Below, in pieces: positions 42,971 through 54,165 of a DNA stretch of 64,000 bases. A model generated the notes under the pieces. The model did no database searches, was not told the origin of the DNA, and worked only from the letters and a program-made list of their open reading frames with translations. The position numbers and the translations under genes are program-made. Position 1 is the stretch's first letter, and every line of letters starts with the position of its first letter. Source of the DNA: Conus ventricosus (Eukaryota; Mollusca; Gastropoda; Neogastropoda; Conidae); contig CM031626.1 in NCBI GenBank assembly GCA_018398815.1, positions 38,203,400-38,267,399 on the forward strand. Direction: 5' to 3'.

Positions 42971-43469
42971 GGTGTTGATGGTTTCCTGTTCATATCCAAT
43001 AAAACGGAATTTCTTTTCCACAACCATTCATCTTAACATCAGATAGGGTCCACATCCATATAAATTCTTCGTTAATCCACAGCTGCAGTCCATTGTTAGA
43101 TTTCATACTCATGTGGCTGATGTGTCGAAACACCTGCATTCTAATTGACTGATTTACATTTAATCGATTGAAGCAGCAATCCAACGCAAGCACACCATTG
43201 CGTTACCATGGCCATTAGTCACTGTTTTTATTTTTGTTTTTCAAATCCCAGTGAATGCAGTGGAAGAACATCAATTATATGAACGCTCATACAGTGGAAG
43301 AAGACGGGAGACATAGAAATGTGTACTCTGTTCAGTAAACCTGAACTTCTTGTTCAGATACGAAGAATTTGTTTTTGTAGAGCATGGATCATATTAATGC
43401 CGGGCCTTTTTTTTAAAAGCAACAAATTGATGTCGTTTGTAATCGCCTAATAAGTGGATAACTGCAGAA

Positions 43470-43680
43470 CGTAAAGGGGCGAGAAGTGCACCCGTGGAAC
43501 ACCACTGAAATGCGTCTCTGCAGTGTTTTTCTCTTGTGGTTTGCATCACGATGACGTCATGCTGACTTGGACCCTGGTGGATTGTTGGTGCTGAGAGTTT
43601 CGTGGGACAAGCTGGTGTAAAAGGTGATGTGGTTAAGGTAGCAAGTCAGAATGAGCAGAATGGGGGCATATAATTAAAGT
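43470..43680 (+). mobile_element. Dispersed repeat related to the 31.3-kb retroposon (copy 1)
   Basis: GGAACACCACTGAAATG, GTGGATTGTTGGTGCT and GTCAGAATGAGCAGAATGGG align in order with 31349-31530 and with 48350-48545. No poly-A tail is present here. Confidence 0.6.
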
Positions 43681-43755
43681 AGTGGGAAGAGAGATGGAAA
43701 ACGGATGGTTGTAGTGATGAGAAAACACTAAACCTGTGGACTTGCAAAGGTTTCT

Positions 43756-44523
43756 AGGTTGAGTGGCGCAATGGGGGCATTTATGCTTTTTGCTTTGTGT
43801 CGACGTAATATCTTTCAAACTGCTAAGTCGCTTTGATCTGTTCGCTTGGCGCAATGAGAGTAAGATGTGGTCTCATATGTGTAGCATTACTGTTGGTCTT
43901 GACAGTGACAAGGATTGTCCTTGTAGGCCTGCGTCTTGGACAGTTCCTGAGCTTTAGTGTTTTCTGTGGTCTGCCGTTTACACTCTTGGGAGCAGAGGAT
44001 CTGTGCGGTCGTTTTTTACCATGTTGTCCTAGGGGACATGGCGAACTGGACACAGCGTTCTGTGTCCTGATGATTGTTCCGGCTGAAGACCTGGATTCCT
44101 TGCAGATATCGAAGTCCTAGTGGACAACCATTGTCTGTGAGCAGCTCCAAATGTAAGACAGCTGTAATGTCTGTAGGACCACTGCCATCTCTTAAAGTTT
44201 GCGCTGAGTCTTCAGTACATATTTGATTCATTGCAGTTATAGCCAACAAAACATGCGGGCTAATCACGAAAGTGATATCAATGAAAACAAATGTGACAAC
44301 GTATCAGGTAGCTGCTCATGTGTGCAGCCACCCACACCCTTTGACTGTTGGCTTTATTTTCAACAACCTATTGATGTGGAGTAAGCTGAGCACAAAGGTG
44401 AGTTATCAAGAAGGAAAATGCCTGGCATTGCTGTTTAAGAAACCATTTGTAGATGAAAAATAAAAGTAAAAGGATTTCAACATGTCCGGTGAGAACCCCG
44501 TTTCAGTGAGGCAGCCTGCATTG

Positions 44524-44526
<3 letters not shown>
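43756..44526. other. Unassigned between duplicated blocks
   Basis: A plus-strand stretch from the ATG at 43854 is strongly hydrophobic (GLICVALLLVLTVTRIVLVG) and could be a signal peptide. No domain follows and no splice donor was confirmed, so no gene is called. Confidence 0.4.
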
Positions 44527-44612
<86 letters not shown>

Positions 44613-44635
44613 GAGAGAGAGAGAGGAGAGAGAGA
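44527..44635. repeat. (GA)n microsatellite
   Basis: A GA run with a few AA and GG interruptions. Confidence 0.95.
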
Positions 44636-45129
44636 ACTAGAGTTCAGGCTATAGAATCATAACAACAAAGGTTGCCACCAACCAGCTATATAGACAAAAA
44701 GCATATAGTACTCTTTAAATATCTATTTTCAATCCCCAAAGACCTTATAGTTGAAAGTTGTAAGTTTTGGTTGTGTAGATATATTACTGTTTGCAAGAAG
44801 GGACTTAAAGTGTTAAACATGAAGAGTTATCAACATACAAGTAAACAAAACTGGTATGGTATTTACTTTTTTTGTTTGTTTTGTTGTTTTGCTTGTCGGA
44901 TGGTGTAATGAACTAAAGTTTGGCCTTGAAAATGCGGTGCATTAAGATTTTCCGAATAACTTTCCCGAATCTTAGCTGAAAATTACTGTTTTTTGCCTAG
45001 TCCTTGATTCTTCCAAGCCTCCTTAAGGCTATATTCACACAATATGTTTATGTATTTTACGTACATGGTGCTATGTAACGGATAATGGCTATTTTAACCG
45101 TAGGCCTTGGGATTAGGTGTGTTTATGAA
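44636..45129. other. Unassigned
   Basis: No feature was recognised, apart from a possible 3' UTR of the minus-strand LINE that ends near 45130. Confidence 0.5.
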
Positions 45130-46905
45130 GACATTAAAAAATATATGTTATTGCAAACAAATGAACTTCCTGACCGGCTGTCAGATCATGCCCAATACCC
45201 CAAGCCTCAGCGTCATAGCTTGGCATAAAAAAACGTAAATGTTTGTCTAAAGTTATAGGAACATTTGTAACCCACGTGTGATTTCCCTTTTCGTCAAGAG
45301 AATGCAACATTTTGTGTGCCTTGTACGGTAATCTGTGTTCCCCCATACGAATATATTTTTACCGAAATTTAATGCAACGCACATAGGAGTTTAAATATAT
45401 AGGATATCTACCCAAATCGCCATACAAGGAATTATTTGGTGTTCTTTTATCTACACCCAAGAACTTCTTAAGACTATATGTGTGTACCTTTTCTATTTCT
45501 GAAGCTGCCTTATCCAACGCCCATATTTCAGAACCATACTATACTATAGCTGCACCTGGGCATCGAATAGCTTAAAAACAATTCAGGTGAATTATTCTCC
45601 AGTTTATACAATATTTTCAGAATCGCTACTAATGCTCTTTTAGCTTTGCTCACCAATTCATCACATGCTGTATAAAAACTATGTTCAGTTGAAAAACAGC
45701 CCTTAATACTTATAACTGTTGCCAACTTTCATTTCTGTTGTACCATATATCCATCTTTCCCTTGCAGCTAAATAACCACCTTTCCTGAAAACTATAACAT
45801 TACTTTTATTCATATTTACGGTCAATTCTAAACACCTGGATGCTGTATACAAACTATTTAACTGAGCTTGTAAACCAACCACTGTTTCTGACATTATAAT
45901 AATATCGTCTGCAAACTATTAGATAAGCAGCTGGAGGGAGTCGGGAGAAAATATAAAACCATGCTTTCCGTTTTCAATCATTTGTAAAGCAAGTTCGTTA
46001 GTGAATAAAGAAAACAAAATGGACTGCACACATCTCCTTGTTTTAACCCCCTTTGTACATGCAATAAAATCCGTCAAATCTGTTTTATTTCTTACTCTTG
46101 CTTTCACATTCTTATACATACGTCTTATACAGGGATACGTTTTGCCTCCTTTTTCATTTTTGAGAAGCATTGGCCACAATAGTTTTCTTGATATAGAATC
46201 AAAGGCTTTTTTTAAATCTATAAATGCAACATATAACTTTCTATTGTTCGCTAATTACTTTTGAACTGCCGCCAACATGGTAAAATAATGATCAATTGTG
46301 GAATAATTTTGTTTGAATCCAGCCTGATAGTCACCAGTGATATTATTTTCTTCTATCCATCTTTACAGTCTTACATCAATTTTAACGACTGAACTGCAAA
46401 TCTTACTGGACACATTACTCTGTGAAATGCCCCTATAATTGTTCGGATCCTTTACATCTCTCTTTTTATGTAATGTACAAATTATGGATTCTGTCCATTG
46501 TTCATGATACAGACCTTTATCAAATAAGACATTGAAGAACTTAACCAAAAACATCACAAAACGATCACTTGAATACTTCACAAATCCACCTATTATACAA
46601 TCTGGACCGGCCGATTTTACATGCTTTAATTTTTCCCAATGCAGCAATAACTTGTTCTTTCGTAATTGTCTGATTAAACCATCTTTCCTCTCTGTCTTCA
46701 ACTGGGCAACCATACACCTCTCTAACTCTGTGTTAGCTCCCTGTTTATCAGGAATATTCTTAAAATGTAAAAACCAGTCATCAGTACTAATGTTATTGGA
46801 TACACCACCTCGTTTAGGAACAATTTTGCGGACTGCTTCCCAAAATTTATACTGATTACCGACAGAGGAAACAAAATCATCAAGTTGCAATCTTCTGTAT
46901 TCCTT
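45130..46905 (-). mobile_element. RTE-like LINE, RT to C-terminal domain (copy 2)
   Basis: The minus strand starts with QLDDFVSSVGNQYKFWEAVR and includes SAGPDCIIGGFVKYSSDRFV, DPNNYRGIS, DYQAGFKQNYSTIDHYFTM and FIDLKKAFDSISR. The catalytic FADDIIIMSET has FADD at 45904-45915. KYGSEIWALDKAAS.IEKVH, KKFLGVDKRTPNNSLYGDL and HRLPYKAHKMLHSLDEKGNH follow. The order is that of a non-LTR RT with the long C-terminal region found in many invertebrate LINEs. At least five frameshifts or stops make it inactive. The first 175 codons (46363-46890) are intact. Only its 5' part lies inside the duplicated block. Confidence 0.8.
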
Positions 46906-46975
46906 TTCTTTTCTTTCCTAAATATTTTGTATCCTCTTCGTGCTTTGCAATATACTGTCCTGTCACTATGTTTCA

Positions 46976-46983
46976 GAGAGAGA

Positions 46984-47037
<54 letters not shown>

Positions 47038-47045
47038 AGAGAGAT

Positions 47046-47125
<80 letters not shown>
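46976..47125. repeat. (GA)n microsatellite (copy 2)
   Basis: A long GA run ending about 30 bp before the lectin exon acceptor. Confidence 0.95.
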
Positions 47126-47127
<2 letters not shown>

Positions 47128-47158
47128 TTTCACGTTTCACTTTTACAACTGTTTCCAG

Positions 47159-47710
47159 GTATACAGGAACTTTACGCTGGGAAAGTGGTGCTGTGGCTCT
47201 TTATATCCCTCATCTAAACACGTTTGACCGAAAATTCCAAGGATGCGTTGTGTGGAATCCCAGAAATAATATGTTCGTAGATACCTGGTGTGATAGATGG
47301 GAGACTGGCTTTATATGTGAACTTCCCTCCCTTTCACACAATAACGATGCCAGCGCACCTATCACACTTCCTGTCCTGACCAGCAATACCACGTCCAACA
47401 CTCATCTGGAAATCTGCCCCATGCAGCACTTGACTCACCAACTACTGGCCTGTGATGTGAAAAGTCAGTGCAGGGAACTGGAGAACACTGAGATATTGGT
47501 ACAGGGCGACATGCAGGATGACCCAGGGACTGACACAACCCTACTTCTATTGTGACATATCTAGAGAGTTCGTGCCTTACAGTGTGGTGTGTGATTTTCG
47601 ACAGGATTGTTTAGATGAGCGCGACGAAATCTTTTGTGAACATCGTGCATGCGAGGAAGACATGATACACTGCGCAAATGGAAATGTTCGTGTTCTTATG
47701 TTTATGAGAA
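47159..47710 (+). CDS. C-type lectin second-half exon plus LDL-receptor class A domain (damaged)
   Basis: A good acceptor (CTTTTACAACTGTTTCCAG, ending 47158) precedes YTGTLRWESGAVALYIPH. GCVVWNPRNNMFVDTWCD follows, then WETGFICELPS, which is the C-terminal half of a C-type lectin domain with its last conserved cysteines. A Thr/Ser-rich linker and LACDVKSQCRELE come next. After a one-base frameshift near 47545, YFYCDISREFVPYSVVCDFR and QDCLDERDEIFC form an LDL-receptor class A-like module (C..F.P.S.VCD...DC.D..DE..C). A further cysteine pair (CEEDMIHCANGN) starts another module. The protein would be secreted or membrane-anchored and bind glycans or other ligands. The frameshift may be a sequencing error or real decay. 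Confidence 0.7.
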
Positions 47711-47798
47711 CCAATTTATTTTGCAGTCTGCTCCTACAGATCTTGTCTTGTCTCTACACTGGAAACACAGTCTTAGTATGACTTGCCATGATGACGCG

Positions 47799-47807
<9 letters not shown>

Positions 47808-47832
<25 letters not shown>

Positions 47833-47875
47833 CTGCAGTCGCCGCCACTGCTGCCGCTGCTGTTGCTGCTGGTAT
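47808..47875. repeat. (GCTGTT)n / (GCTGCT)n repeat (copy 2)
   Basis: The hexamer/trimer repeat lies downstream of the LDLa module. Confidence 0.9.
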
Positions 47876-48349
47876 TGTTGGTTTCTGTTCATATCCTATA
47901 AACGGAATTCTTTCCACACCATTCAGTCTTAACATCAGAGGGTCACATCCAGATTAATTCTTCGTTAATCCAGCAGCTGCAGTCCATTGTTAGATTCATA
48001 CTCATGTGGCTGATGTGGTCGAAACACCTGCATTCTATTGACAGATTTACATTTAATCGATTGAAGCAGCATTCAACTGCAAGCACACCTTTGCGTTACC
48101 ATTGGCCATTAGTCACTGGTTTTTCTGTTAAAATCCCTGTGAATGCAGTGAAGAACATCACGTTATATGAAACGCTCATACAGTGGAAGAAGACGGGAGA
48201 CAATAGAAATGTGTACTCTGTTCAGTAAACCTGAACTTCTTGTTCAGATACGATGAATATGTTTTGTAGAGCAGGATCATATTAATGCAGGCTAAGCAAC
48301 TAATTGTTGTCGTTGGTAATCGCCTAAATAAGTGGTTAACTGCAGACGT

Positions 48350-48560
48350 AGGGGCGAGAACGGGCACCCTTGAACACCACTGAAATGTGTCTCTGGCAGT
48401 GTTTTCTCTGGTGGGTTGCCTCACGATGACGTCATGCTACTGGTCCTGGTGGATTGTTGGTGCTAGAGTTTTCGTGGGACAAGCTGGTGTATGGTGATGT
48501 GGTTAAGTGTAGCAAGTCAGAATGAGCAGAATGGGGGCATTATAATTAAAGTAGTGTGGA
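48350..48560 (+). mobile_element. Dispersed repeat related to the 31.3-kb retroposon (copy 2)
   Basis: TTGAACACCACTGAAATG, TTCTCTGGTGGGTTGCCTCA, GTGGATTGTTGGTGCT and GTCAGAATGAGCAGAATGGG align in order with 31349-31530. Confidence 0.65.
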
Positions 48561-48622
48561 AGATGAGATGGAAAACGGATGGTTAGTGAAGAGAAAACAC
48601 ACCTGTGGATTTGCAAAGGTTC

Positions 48623-48790
48623 ATCCGAATATTTAGGTCATGAAATAATCTGTCATGTCTTGTATCCATTGGTGTAAGAATATAAATATATTGACATGGA
48701 TGTCGACACATCACATGATCACCATACACAATATCCATCTGGTAATGAGATGATCACCTTGGACACGTCTTTGCAAGCAGGATGCCATAG
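48623..48790. other. Unassigned
   Basis: A short stretch outside the duplication. No feature was recognised. Confidence 0.5.
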
Positions 48791-49465
48791 TCCGTCAAGA
48801 GGACATACTTTTGCTGTTACATAGTCCGTCAAGAGGACATACCTTTGCTGTTACATAGTCCGTCAGAGGGCATGCCTTTGCTGTTACATAGTCCGTCAGA
48901 GGGCATGCCTTTACTGTGACATAGTCCATCAGGGGCATGCCTTTGCTGTGACATAGTCCATCAGAGGGCATGCCTTTGCTGTGACATAGTCCATCAGAGG
49001 GCATACTTGCTGTGACATAGTCCATCAGAGGGCATACTTTGCTGTGACATAGTCCGTCAGAAGGCATACCTTTGCTTTGATATAGTCCGTCAGAGGGCAT
49101 ACCTTTGCTGTGACATAGTCCGTCAGAGCGCATACCTTTGCTGTGACATAGTCCATCAGAGCGCATACCTTTGGTGTAACATAGTCCGTCAGAGGTCATA
49201 CGTTTCCTATGACATAGTCCGTCAGAGGGCACACCTTTGCTGGGACAGAGTTCTTCACAGGGCATACCTTTGCTGTGACATAGTCCGACAGAGGGCATAT
49301 CTTTGCTGTGACATAGTCCGTCAGAGGGCATACCTTTGCTGTGACATAGTCCATTAGAAGGCATACCTTTGCTGTGACATAGTCCATCAGAGGCAATACA
49401 TTTGCTGTGACATAATCCATCAGAGGACATACCTTCGCTGTTACATTGTCCGTCAGAGGGCATAC
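48791..49465. repeat. 33-bp minisatellite, about 20 units
   Basis: The unit is GCATACCTTTGCTGTGACAT followed by AGTCCGTCAGAGG. The period of 33 keeps a 224-codon minus-strand frame open (SDGLCHSKGMP repeated). Units vary by substitutions, and occasional 1 bp indels shift other frames. There is no independent evidence of translation. Confidence 0.95.
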
Positions 49466-49618
49466 CCATGCTGTGCCAGGTTTAGTAATTCTCAGACTCA
49501 TGACGAATTCCATCACCAAGATCAGTGAATCGCATCGAAACACACAAGAATTGGCAATATTGCGCTACATGACAGCCTCATTGACTGTGACGAGTACAAA
49601 TGGTACAATGTGGAGTGC
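49466..49618. other. Unassigned up to the gap
   Basis: A plus-strand stretch HDSLIDCDEYKWYNVEC, cut by the gap, has cysteine/acidic spacing that could belong to an extracellular module. It is too short to call. Confidence 0.3.
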
Positions 49619-50618
49619 NNNNNNNNNNNNNNNNNNNNNNNNNNNNNNNNNNNNNNNNNNNNNNNNNNNNNNNNNNNNNNNNNNNNNNNNNNNNNNNNNN
49701 NNNNNNNNNNNNNNNNNNNNNNNNNNNNNNNNNNNNNNNNNNNNNNNNNNNNNNNNNNNNNNNNNNNNNNNNNNNNNNNNNNNNNNNNNNNNNNNNNNNN
49801 NNNNNNNNNNNNNNNNNNNNNNNNNNNNNNNNNNNNNNNNNNNNNNNNNNNNNNNNNNNNNNNNNNNNNNNNNNNNNNNNNNNNNNNNNNNNNNNNNNNN
49901 NNNNNNNNNNNNNNNNNNNNNNNNNNNNNNNNNNNNNNNNNNNNNNNNNNNNNNNNNNNNNNNNNNNNNNNNNNNNNNNNNNNNNNNNNNNNNNNNNNNN
50001 NNNNNNNNNNNNNNNNNNNNNNNNNNNNNNNNNNNNNNNNNNNNNNNNNNNNNNNNNNNNNNNNNNNNNNNNNNNNNNNNNNNNNNNNNNNNNNNNNNNN
50101 NNNNNNNNNNNNNNNNNNNNNNNNNNNNNNNNNNNNNNNNNNNNNNNNNNNNNNNNNNNNNNNNNNNNNNNNNNNNNNNNNNNNNNNNNNNNNNNNNNNN
50201 NNNNNNNNNNNNNNNNNNNNNNNNNNNNNNNNNNNNNNNNNNNNNNNNNNNNNNNNNNNNNNNNNNNNNNNNNNNNNNNNNNNNNNNNNNNNNNNNNNNN
50301 NNNNNNNNNNNNNNNNNNNNNNNNNNNNNNNNNNNNNNNNNNNNNNNNNNNNNNNNNNNNNNNNNNNNNNNNNNNNNNNNNNNNNNNNNNNNNNNNNNNN
50401 NNNNNNNNNNNNNNNNNNNNNNNNNNNNNNNNNNNNNNNNNNNNNNNNNNNNNNNNNNNNNNNNNNNNNNNNNNNNNNNNNNNNNNNNNNNNNNNNNNNN
50501 NNNNNNNNNNNNNNNNNNNNNNNNNNNNNNNNNNNNNNNNNNNNNNNNNNNNNNNNNNNNNNNNNNNNNNNNNNNNNNNNNNNNNNNNNNNNNNNNNNNN
50601 NNNNNNNNNNNNNNNNNN
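49619..50618. other. Assembly gap, 1000 N
   Basis: Exactly 1000 N, probably a scaffold placeholder. Any 5' part of the RLE LINE downstream is hidden here. Confidence 0.98.
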
Positions 50619-53573
50619 GGCGATTGCAAAAACGGTTGGAACACCCCAGATGCACTGATAGGGAAAGACCTGAACACAAACTAGCCACATAGGGACATTG
50701 TGTATGCCCATGTAGAGACGCTATGGAGTAAAACTACCAAAGAGAACACTCCAAAGAAATCCAGACGCAAGAAAAGATGGACAGATCAGAGTCCAAAAAA
50801 CAACCTCAAGAAGCAAATGAAGACCGCACTGCCAGCTGAAAAAAACAAGGCTTGGAAAAACTGTGGGAAGACCTGAAAGAAAAACACAGCGCCCTCAGCA
50901 AAGCGGAATCTGCGAGGAAGAGGAAGAGCAAAAAGAAGAAGCCACAAGAGCGCTTCTTCAGAGACCCTTCCAGTTTGCCAGAACACTGTTTGAGCAGCCA
51001 AAATCTGGGACCCTAAGTGTGGACAAAGGAGTTCTTGAGCAGCATCTGAGGAAAACATACTCTGACTCACAGAGCAAAGCACCACTCGACATTCAAGGTC
51101 TGGTGTGTCCAACCAACCCTGAGGAACAGTTCAATGGCAAGCCTCCAACGTTGGCGGAAATCAAGAAGGTGGTCGACAAAGCCAGAGCCAAATCATACCA
51201 GGGCCAAACGGAATACCTTACCAGCTTTACAAGAAATGTCCCAAGGTGCTGGAGTGGCTCCACAGGCTGCTGCGATCGGCTTGGAGAAACCAGAAGATCA
51301 GCGGCCAGTGGATGACGGCAGATGGTGTGTACATCCCCAAAGAGCAAAACTCAAGTGACATCAGCCAGTTCAGACCAATATCACTACTGAACGTCGAAGG
51401 GAAAATCTTCTTCTCTGTCATGGCAGCAAGGCTGACCAAGTACCTGATGGAAACAAGTACTTGGATGTGTCAGTCCAGAAAGGTGGCATCCCAGGCGTGG
51501 CTGGCTGTGTAGAACACGCCACAATGATCTGGGACGCAATCCAAAAAGCAAAAACAGAAAAGAGAGACCTGGACGTAGTGTGGCTTGATCTGGCAAACGC
51601 ATATGGATCTGTGCCCCATGAGATGATACAGTTGGCTCTTGAGATGTACCATGTGCCAAAGAACATCCGCGACATGCTCAAGAAGTACTTCAATGGCTTC
51701 TCAATGCGGTTCTCTACCAAGGAGTACACAACTGATTGGATCAACTTGGAAGTGGGCACTGCAATGGGCTGTGCAATTTCCCCGATACTGTTCGTGCTGG
51801 CAATGGAACTCATCTTGAAAGCAGCAACAAACAACGCGAGACAAACAGACCTTGGCGATGGATACAAGATGCCTCCTCTCAAGGCCTTCATGGATGACAC
51901 TACAGTGATTTCATCCAGAGAAGACGAGACACGTCATGTGCTGGAGAAGCTGGACGACATAGTTGCCTCATCCAGAATGAAGTTCAAGCCAAAGAAATCA
52001 CGGAGTCTCTCACTGAGGAAAGGAAAAGTGGCCGAATCTGTGGTCTTCAGTGTTGCCAACCAGGCCATTCCAACGGTCACAGAAGAGCCAGTCAAGAGCC
52101 TTGGAAGATGGTATGATGATACGCTGAAAGACACACAAAGAGCAAAAGAAACCAAGCAGATGGCGGAAGAAGGCTTGGAGACCATTGACCAGTGTGGGCT
52201 CCCTGGCAAATACAAGGTCTGGTGTCTGCAATTCATGCTGATACCAAAGCTCCTATGGCCTCTGATGATATACGACATCTGCACCAGCACAGTGGAGGCA
52301 ATGGAAGCCAAAATCAACATGTTCACAAGGAAATGGCTTGGTGTCCCACCCTGTCTGACTGACATCGCGCTGTACTGTCGCCAAGCAAAGCTCAAACTAC
52401 CACTGAAATCCATCTGGAGGAATACAAAGCAGGGAAGATCAGACTTCAAAGCATGCTAGAGGACTCAGGAGACAAGGTGGTAGAAGCAATCAAGCCCCAG
52501 CTGAAGACAGCCAGAAAATGGAAAGTTCAAGAGGCGATGGATTCTGCAAAAGAAAGTCTCAAGATAAGAGAAATAACAGGACATACACAGACCAACAGAC
52601 AAGGACTGGGGGTGACCAAAACTGAATGGTGGTCAAAGGCCAAAGGAAAAGCCAAAAGAGACATGCTGATTCAGGAGATGAGAAAAGAAGAAGACCAAAA
52701 AAGACTCCAAAAAGCAGTCCAGCAGAGCCAGCAAGGGCAATGGACAACGTGGGAGAATGCACTCCAAAGAAGTCTAACTTGGAATGACATTTGGCACATG
52801 GCCCCTCTCAGGATCAGCTTCATTCTCAGATCTGCATATGACCTTCTGCCCTCAAATGCAAACCTGGTGAAGTGGGGGAAAACAGACGATCCTGCATGCC
52901 CCTCTGCCATGAAAAACAAACAGTGGAGCATGTTCTAAGCTCATGTAAAGTAGCCCTGGCTCAAGGAAGGTACACATGGAGGCACAACCAAGTGCTCAAA
53001 GAAATTGTACAAGTAGTCTGGGCTAGTACCAACACCACAAAAGGGAGAATCAGGACTCCAAAAGCACCCGCAACATTCTTCACGTCAGGAGGCAGCAAAT
53101 CATGGCCAAGAACAACAGTGCCACTCGAAACATGCAGGCAGAGTCTGCTGGATGGGGCAGATGACTGGGAGTGCACTGCAGACCTCCAAGAATGGAAGAG
53201 TCACCCAGAGATCATTAGCAAGAGTGGCATGAGACCAGACATAGTAGTCCACTCTAAGTCAACCAAGCAGCTGATCATGATCGAGCTCACGGTGCCATAT
53301 GAGAACAGAATGGAGGCAGCTCAAATCTACAAGACTGAAAAGTATGCTGATCTGGCAAACAGCCTGAGGTGAGAAGGCTATCAGGTCAAAGTCCTCACTG
53401 CAGAAATTGGAGCTAGGGGATTTGTAGGAACGTCTGCATACAGCCTCATGAAACAGCTCTCAGTTGCAGGGAAGGAAAAAAACAGAGCCCTGAAAGCAAT
53501 GGCAGAAGCGGCAGAGAGGTGTTCAAGCTGGATCTGGTCAAGGAGGAACAAAAGTGAACTTCATAAGGCTTAA
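50619..53573 (+). mobile_element. Restriction-like-endonuclease LINE (R2/NeSL-type), nearly complete RT-RLE
   Basis: Plus-strand protein, reading across about four single-base frameshifts (near 51205, 51455, 52415 and 52900) and one TGA at 53370-53372. RT blocks are ISQFRPISLLNVEGKIFFSV, DVVWLDLANAYGSVPHEMI and GTAMGCAISPILFVLAMELI, with the catalytic AFMDDTTVISS (FMDD at 51887-51898). After the RT comes a CP.C...VEHVLSSC zinc-knuckle-like motif near 52895-52950. A restriction-like endonuclease block RPDIVVHSKSTKQLIMIELT then VPYEN lies near 53230-53310, with KYADL downstream. An RT followed by a CCHC motif and PD...E nuclease is the R2/NeSL-type layout. The 5' part is lost in the gap. The stop is at 53571-53573. 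Confidence 0.8.
51461..52459 (+). CDS. Open RT core of the RLE LINE (332 codons)
   Basis: This is the longest intact stretch of the element. It runs from YLDVSVQKGGIPG-type residues just upstream through the FMDD palm and the thumb (NMFTRKWLGVPP) to a TAG caused by a frameshift near 52415. It is part of the element's single polyprotein and not a separate gene. The codon usage is balanced and GC is about 50 percent, unlike the AT-rich LINEs around it. This suggests a younger insertion. Confidence 0.65.
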   Translation: MDVSVQKGGIPGVAGCVEHATMIWDAIQKAKTEKRDLDVVWLDLANAYGSVPHEMIQLALEMYHVPKNIRDMLKKYFNGFSMRFSTKEYTTDWINLEVGTAMGCAISPILFVLAMELILKAATNNARQTDLGDGYKMPPLKAFMDDTTVISSREDETRHVLEKLDDIVASSRMKFKPKKSRSLSLRKGKVAESVVFSVANQAIPTVTEEPVKSLGRWYDDTLKDTQRAKETKQMAEEGLETIDQCGLPGKYKVWCLQFMLIPKLLWPLMIYDICTSTVEAMEAKINMFTRKWLGVPPCLTDIALYCRQAKLKLPLKSIWRNTKQGRSDFKAC

Positions 53574-53591
53574 TTTTCCCTACAAATATCA

Positions 53592-53862
53592 GGTGTCCCT
53601 GTGGCTCAGTGGTTAAAGCGCGAGTCATTAAGTAGAAAATGAGCATGTCCAGAGGGTCATGGGTTCGAATCCCAGCCATGGCTCGTCCCAAGATGGGGGA
53701 AAAAAAAAGGGCAGCAGAGGGACATCCGGAGTCATGAACCGGGTGTGGCCCAACCCCCCTAGAGTGTCAAGAGATAAGGGCCGAAACACTTGCTTGAAGG
53801 GGGCTTCTCTTCTGAGGACTCTCTGCTGCCACGCTCTCCACGAGTTTCTTTCTACTTCTTTC
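53592..53862 (+). mobile_element. tRNA-derived SINE (probable)
   Basis: The head carries an A box (TGGCTCAGTGGTTAAAGCGC) and a B box (GGGTTCGAATCCCAGCCATG). The 36 bp between the anticodon-like loop and the B box is longer than in a normal tRNA. A non-tRNA body with an A-rich run follows. Its right edge, near 53862, abuts a minus-strand LINE RT fragment, so it appears to be inserted there. Confidence 0.6.
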
Positions 53863-54165
53863 CAGCTGTCAGGGTAAGCCCCACTATCAAAGAGGAAGTT
53901 AAACAACTTCACCAAGAAATTCAAGACGTGTATTGCTTTTTTTACATCACAATGTATAAGACTTTTTGCAGTTGCCATCTTCTCTTTAACATCTTGAAAG
54001 CACATGGAACGATTAAATACCAGGGCATAATCCTTGTTCCAGAAACATTTAACAGTACACTGATTATTTTGATCACTCGAGTCATTTTTTGTGCATTTCT
54101 CTTCCTTTTGTGTGGCAATATGTAATACAAGGGGCATGTGATCGGATTAAAATCTTTCCATAACA
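53863..54165 (-). mobile_element. LINE RT fragment, minus strand
   Basis: On the minus strand VLNFLVKLFNFLFDSGAYPD then SWKE matches the 'L.kLFN.iFd.G.yP..W' block of LINE reverse transcriptases. It is preceded by degenerate coding sequence. It is likely the continuation of the element at 54165-56910, cut by the SINE at its 3' side. Confidence 0.6.

Larger units (their letters stand above)
39455..43755. repeat. Segmental duplication, copy 1
   Basis: This block matches 45837-48622 in order: minus-strand LINE, (GA)n, C-type lectin/LDLa region, (GCTGTT)n, and the GTGGATTGTTGGTGCT-containing repeat. It carries many single-base indels relative to copy 2. It also has an extra plus-strand LINE at about 40466-41880. 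The match ends at TTGCAAAGGTT (about 43752 here and 48620 in copy 2). Confidence 0.85.
45837..48622. repeat. Segmental duplication, copy 2
   Basis: Counterpart of 39455-43755, better preserved and lacking the plus-strand LINE insertion. See the copy 1 entry for the shared landmarks. Confidence 0.85.

Noticed and set aside
43854..44120. Secreted protein with a signal peptide (GLICVALLLVLTVTRIVLVG)
   Set aside because: The hydrophobic start is plausible, but the remainder shows no domain, no cysteine pattern of a known module and no confirmed splice site.
49446..50711. Open frames of 350-412 codons
   Set aside because: They consist almost entirely of N from the assembly gap.
53596..53684. Functional tRNA gene
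   Set aside because: The spacing between the anticodon-like region and the B box is too long and a non-tRNA body follows. A SINE head is the better call.
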